Shown here: positions 52,729-55,446 of the stretch, piece by piece
Numbering within the stretch: position 1 is the stretch's first letter
How the letters are laid out: the number at the start of each line of letters is the position of its first letter
Source of the DNA: Opitutaceae bacterium
GTDB lineage: Bacteria > Verrucomicrobiota > Verrucomicrobiia > Opitutales > Opitutaceae
Length of the DNA stretch: 55,446 bases
Direction: 5' to 3'
Assembly: GCA_016711225.1 (NCBI GenBank)
Contig: JADJTK010000020.1
Coordinates: 1-55,446 of the forward strand
The notes under the pieces: generated by a model
Seen by the model: only the letters and a program-made list of their open reading frames with translations
Told to the model about the DNA's origin: nothing
Databases searched by the model: none
Program-made: the position numbers and the translations under genes

Positions 52729-53176
52729 CGCGGCCCGGCAATCCCCGGCGGTGTCTGTGGCTCACCCTCGGCCTGGTGCTGGCGCTGGCCGGCGGCGGCG
52801 GCTGGCCTGCTATCATTTCAGCTGTGACCGCACGGCCCATGCTGCGGCGCGCGACGGCGACGTCATGCTTTGGATGCGCCACGAGCCCTGCCTGAGGCGA
52901 TGTGGCCTACGTCGAGATCCTCCGGCTGCACCAGGAGCACAGTGCGGTGTGCGCGCAGCATTGCGAGGGTGCGCGCGGCGCCCACAGCCTGGCTGAGGCC
53001 CAGGCCGGTGACGATGCGGCGGCGGTCGACGCCGCCGTCCCGAGTTGGCACGGACGGAGGCGGTTTGTCGCGGGCCCACCGAGGCTTGTGTCCGGCGGGG
53101 TGGCGGCGGTGATGGAGCCGCCCCAGGGGCGCGCTACCTCGGGATGGTGTGCTGCCCCCGGCTCTCGACCCGGTGA
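52725..53176 (+). CDS. Periplasmic metal/stress sensor of Spy/CnrX-like type, frameshifted
   Basis: ATG 52725: MTRPGNPRRCLWLTLGLVLA, a signal anchor. Later frames give RDGDVMLWMRHE, VAYVEILRLHQEHSAVCAQH, CEGARGAHSLAEAQAG and VAAVMEPPQG, ending RYLGMVCCPRLSTR at TGA 53174-53176. A small helical hairpin with Cys and His after a membrane anchor is the layout of Spy/CnrX-type sensors that restrain an ECF sigma factor. The adjacent sigma gene supports this. Confidence 0.45.
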
Positions 53177-53219
53177 AGGGCCGCCGAACCCGCAACTGCA
53201 GCGCTGACCGGAACTCTGC

Positions 53220-53817
53220 ATGGAGGACGATTTCGGCACTGGTGAACCCACCGACGAGGCGCTGATGGCGTCTGGTGGCCGGCGACGAGGCGGCGCTGGC
53301 GGCGTTGGATGGGGCGTTGGGGCTGCCGCTGAACAACGGCCTCCTACCGCCTGTTGCTGAATACGCATGAGGCGGCCGACGTTACGCGCAGGAGACTTTC
53401 GTGAAGCTTTTCCAAAGTCGGGCCGCTTTCCGGACCGGCGCGGGTTTCGCCCCTGGTTTTTACGATTGCCGCCAATCTGGCCCGCAACCGGCGTCGCTGG
53501 TGGCGGCGCCATCCGGCCGCCTCGCTCGACGGGTTGGCTCCCGGGGCTCCGCGAGGCCACCAGCGGGCTGGGAGCGACCGATCCGACCGCCGGGCCCTCG
53601 GCGGGCGCAGCGCGGAGAGGCGGCGGCGGCGGTGCGTGCTGCAGTGGCGGCGTTGCCCCACGAGTTGCGCGAGATTGTGGTGCTGGCCGAGTACGAGGAG
53701 CGCTCCCAGGCCGAGATCGGGCTGATCCTCGGTTGTTCGACCAAGGCGGTGGAGATGCGCCTGCATCGGGCGCGCGAGCGGGTGCGGAGGGTCCTTGGGC
53801 CGGCGCTGGCGCGCTGA
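53220..53817 (+). CDS. ECF-type RNA polymerase sigma factor, frameshifted
   Basis: ATG 53220 (MEDDFGTGEPTDEALMA), then in shifted frames LVAGDEAALAAL and THEAADVTQETFVKLFQSRA-like text for region 2. Region 4 is clean: AAVAALPHELREIVVLAEYE, ERSQAEIGLILGCSTKAVEM and RLHRARERVRRVLGPALAR, the LPxxxRxxVxLxxxExxSxxEIAxxLGxSxxAVxxRLxRAR helix-turn-helix. Likely paired with the anti-sigma-like and sensor genes just upstream. Regulon unknown. Confidence 0.75.
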
Positions 53818-54024
53818 GGCGCAAGCGGCGAGACCTCGCAGGCGAACCTCCCGGTGCGCCGTCTGTCCACGGCGAGGGCGGCGGGCGCGAACCGGGGATG
53901 CAGCGCCTAGGGTTTTCTTATCAGGAACGGTTGGGCGGATCGCAGGCGATGCGGAAACACGGCTAAAGTCTGGCCGGGTTGAACAGGGTTGCGTGCCTTT
54001 GTCCAAGGTCGTGGCGCCCGCCGT

Positions 54025-54547
54025 ATGGCCACAACGTTTTCCCCGTTATTCGGAAGCTGAAGCCACCACCACCGCGGTTGTCGGGAGCGCGTCAATCGCA
54101 CCGGAAAGTACGCCGTTTCTCCATCAAGCCTTAGATCCTACGGCGTCCCGGTGCTGAAGGTGCGCGAGATCATCAAGATGATGGACATCACCGGCGTGCC
54201 GCAGGTGCCGGCGCACGTGAAGGGCGTGATCAACCTGCGCGGCAAGGTGATTCCCATCGTCGACCTGCGCCGCAGAAGTTCCAACCTGGCCGCCGCCAGG
54301 CCACCGAGCGCACCTGTATCGTGGTTTGTGCGCGTGTTGGCCAGCAACCTGACATCACGCTGGGCATGATCGTCGATTCGGTGAGAGGTCATCAACCTCA
54401 GCGAGACCGAGATCGAGAGACTCCGGAGTTCGGCGCCAAGGTCGTTACGGCCTATCTCATGGGCATGGCCGAGGTAAAGGGCGCGATCAAGACGCTGCTC
54501 TGACATCGACAAAGGTCATCTCGCCCGAAACGCTGCGCAGCTTCTGA
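54025..54547 (+). CDS. cheW: CheW-like chemotaxis coupling protein, frameshifted
   Basis: ATG 54025 (MATTFSPLF), then after frame changes ATTTAVVGSASIAPE, and the clean core YGVPVLKVREIIKMMDITGV, PQVPAHVKGVINLRGKVIPI and VDLRR, then TCIVV..., IVDSV, EINLSETEIE-type text and MGMAEVKGAIKTLL, ending SPETLRSF at TGA 54545-54547. The GVINLRGKVIPIVDLR motif is diagnostic of CheW. It couples receptors to CheA. At least four frame errors. Confidence 0.8.
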
Positions 54548-54577
54548 TCTTCCCCGATCCATCCCCGGTATTTGCGG

Positions 54578-54598
54578 GCCGCAGCCGAGGGCTGCGGC
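54578..54598 (+). terminator. Terminator hairpin after cheW
   Basis: GCCGCAGCC-gag-GGCTGCGGC is a perfect 9-bp stem with a 3-base loop, 30 bases after the cheW stop. A T-rich tail (gtttcgttctt) follows. Confidence 0.6.
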
Positions 54599-54692
54599 GG
54601 CTGCGTTTCGTTCTTGGGCAGACGGCGCAGCCGCTTAAGCTGACTTTCGGCGCTGATTGCAGGCGGCGGCGGAATTCGTCAATCTCTGCCGC

Positions 54693-55446
54693 ATGCCGGA
54701 GTCCGAGGCGATAGAACCTTCGTAAGCTTCTCGAAGATCTCGCGCTGCTCGTTGTGGCGGTGATGACGTTGGCCATGGCGCTGGCATCGCGGGAGTTTGA
54801 GCCGCTCGCGGAGCGTAGCGTCCTGTTCTACGGATTCCTCGGTGTATGCGGCGGGCGGGGTCTTCGCCAGCCGCAGGATCCTCGGCGAAGTACTGTGCCG
54901 CTGGAGTGGGGCTGTTCCTTCTGCAGCTCTTCTTCTATGCCGCGATGGTCCGCTGCGAGATGCCGCACAGTGCGATCTGGTTGCTCATGATGCCCGGTCA
55001 TCAGCCAGGCGGCGGTGCGGCTGCCCTGGCCAGGAGCTGGTCGCGGTCTCCGCCGTATCTTGGAGATCGCTCCGGCTTGCCCGATATCCCAGGCTGGGCC
55101 GGCGACGAGAACGCTGGCGGTTTGGCGCTCTCGTTGCTGTCGGCTTTCGTGTTCGTGATCGTGATGACGAAAGTCGTGGGGGCAGCAGGCAGGCGCGCAG
55201 CGAACAGGCCGAGGCCTTGGCCGGGGGCTGGAGCAGGCGAATGCACAGTTGCGCGCCGCCGCGCGCAGACCGCCGAACTCGCCGCAGCCTGCCGAGGGCG
55301 CAACCGCATCGCCCGCGACATCCACGATGGGCTCGAGCACTCCGGGTGGTGGCTGACGCGGGTGCGGGCAGCACGTGCGCTGTTGCCAGGGTCCAGCGGA
55401 GCCGCCGAAGCGATCGCGAAAGCCGAGAATCCGCCCGCAGGCCTCA
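54693..55446 (+). CDS. Membrane histidine kinase of the HisKA_3 (NarL/DesK-partner) type, truncated by the window end, frameshifted
   Basis: ATG 54693 (MPESEAIEP). Transmembrane helices are readable in mixed frames: LALLVVAVMTLAMALASREF, RSVLFYGFLGV, GLFLLQLFFYAAMV and LSLLSAFVFVIVMTKVVGAA. A coil follows (LEQANAQLRAAARQTAELAA), then the phosphorylation box RNRIARDIHDGLEHSG with the acceptor His in DIHDGL. This is the HisKA_3 type usually paired with LuxR-family regulators. The ATPase domain lies beyond 55446. Several frame errors. Confidence 0.6.

Overview
The window is high-GC DNA from a Gram-negative bacterium, carrying one complete-looking transposable (Mu-like) prophage of about 35.7 kb (about 8854-44599) inserted between ordinary chromosomal genes. 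The host is probably a member of the Verrucomicrobiota, perhaps Opitutaceae. That guess rests on base composition, on dispersed intergenic repeats that translate as 'HRGHGEHR...' strings (4140-4330, 7495-7590, 51440-51510), and on the flavour of the host proteins. It is an inference, since no rRNA or marker gene is present.

Left flank (1-8853): a broken RlmI-type rRNA methyltransferase, a PAS sensor, a secreted repeat-type protein, a large membrane protein of glycosyltransferase type, a SAM methyltransferase and an NAD-dependent sugar epimerase. Right flank (44600-55446): a homologue of one of the prophage's own genes just outside the element, then birA and nadC, CheX-like, Pcm, an outer-membrane-type protein, tRNA-Leu(CAG), a probable ECF sigma/anti-sigma/periplasmic sensor cluster, CheW, and the start of a HisKA_3 histidine kinase. 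Nearly every flanking gene is cut by several single-base frameshifts. The prophage is cleaner but also has about one per kb. Most prophage gene spans are one base short of a multiple of three, so missing-base consensus errors are the simplest explanation.

Prophage layout: the regulatory switch lies in the middle (about 32.4-33.5 kb), not at one end as in Mu. An XRE-type repressor (minus) and a Ner-like protein (plus) diverge across a 36-bp dyad whose outer arms are the likely ribosome-binding sites of both genes. The early operon runs right from 33346 to 44520: small accessory genes, a DUF3102-type protein, MuA-like transposase, MuB-like ATPase, a Gam-like nuclease inhibitor, a Dam-type adenine methylase, a DnaA-domain-IV-like protein and other small DNA-binding candidates. 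The late operon runs left from about 31.3 kb to 9.0 kb: membrane/coiled-coil (lysis-type) genes, gp27-like small terminase, large terminase, portal (DUF935), protease/scaffold, decoration protein, capsid, head completion, an F-like head protein ending in a toxin-like nuclease domain, tail terminator, tail tube, tail chaperone, tape measure, and a BR0599/NlpC-P60/J-like tail tip. The head module is Mu-like. The tail is that of a long non-contractile siphovirus, since no sheath or baseplate genes are visible. Many genes are translationally coupled by ATGA overlaps, which also helps decide starts and stops where the frame is broken.
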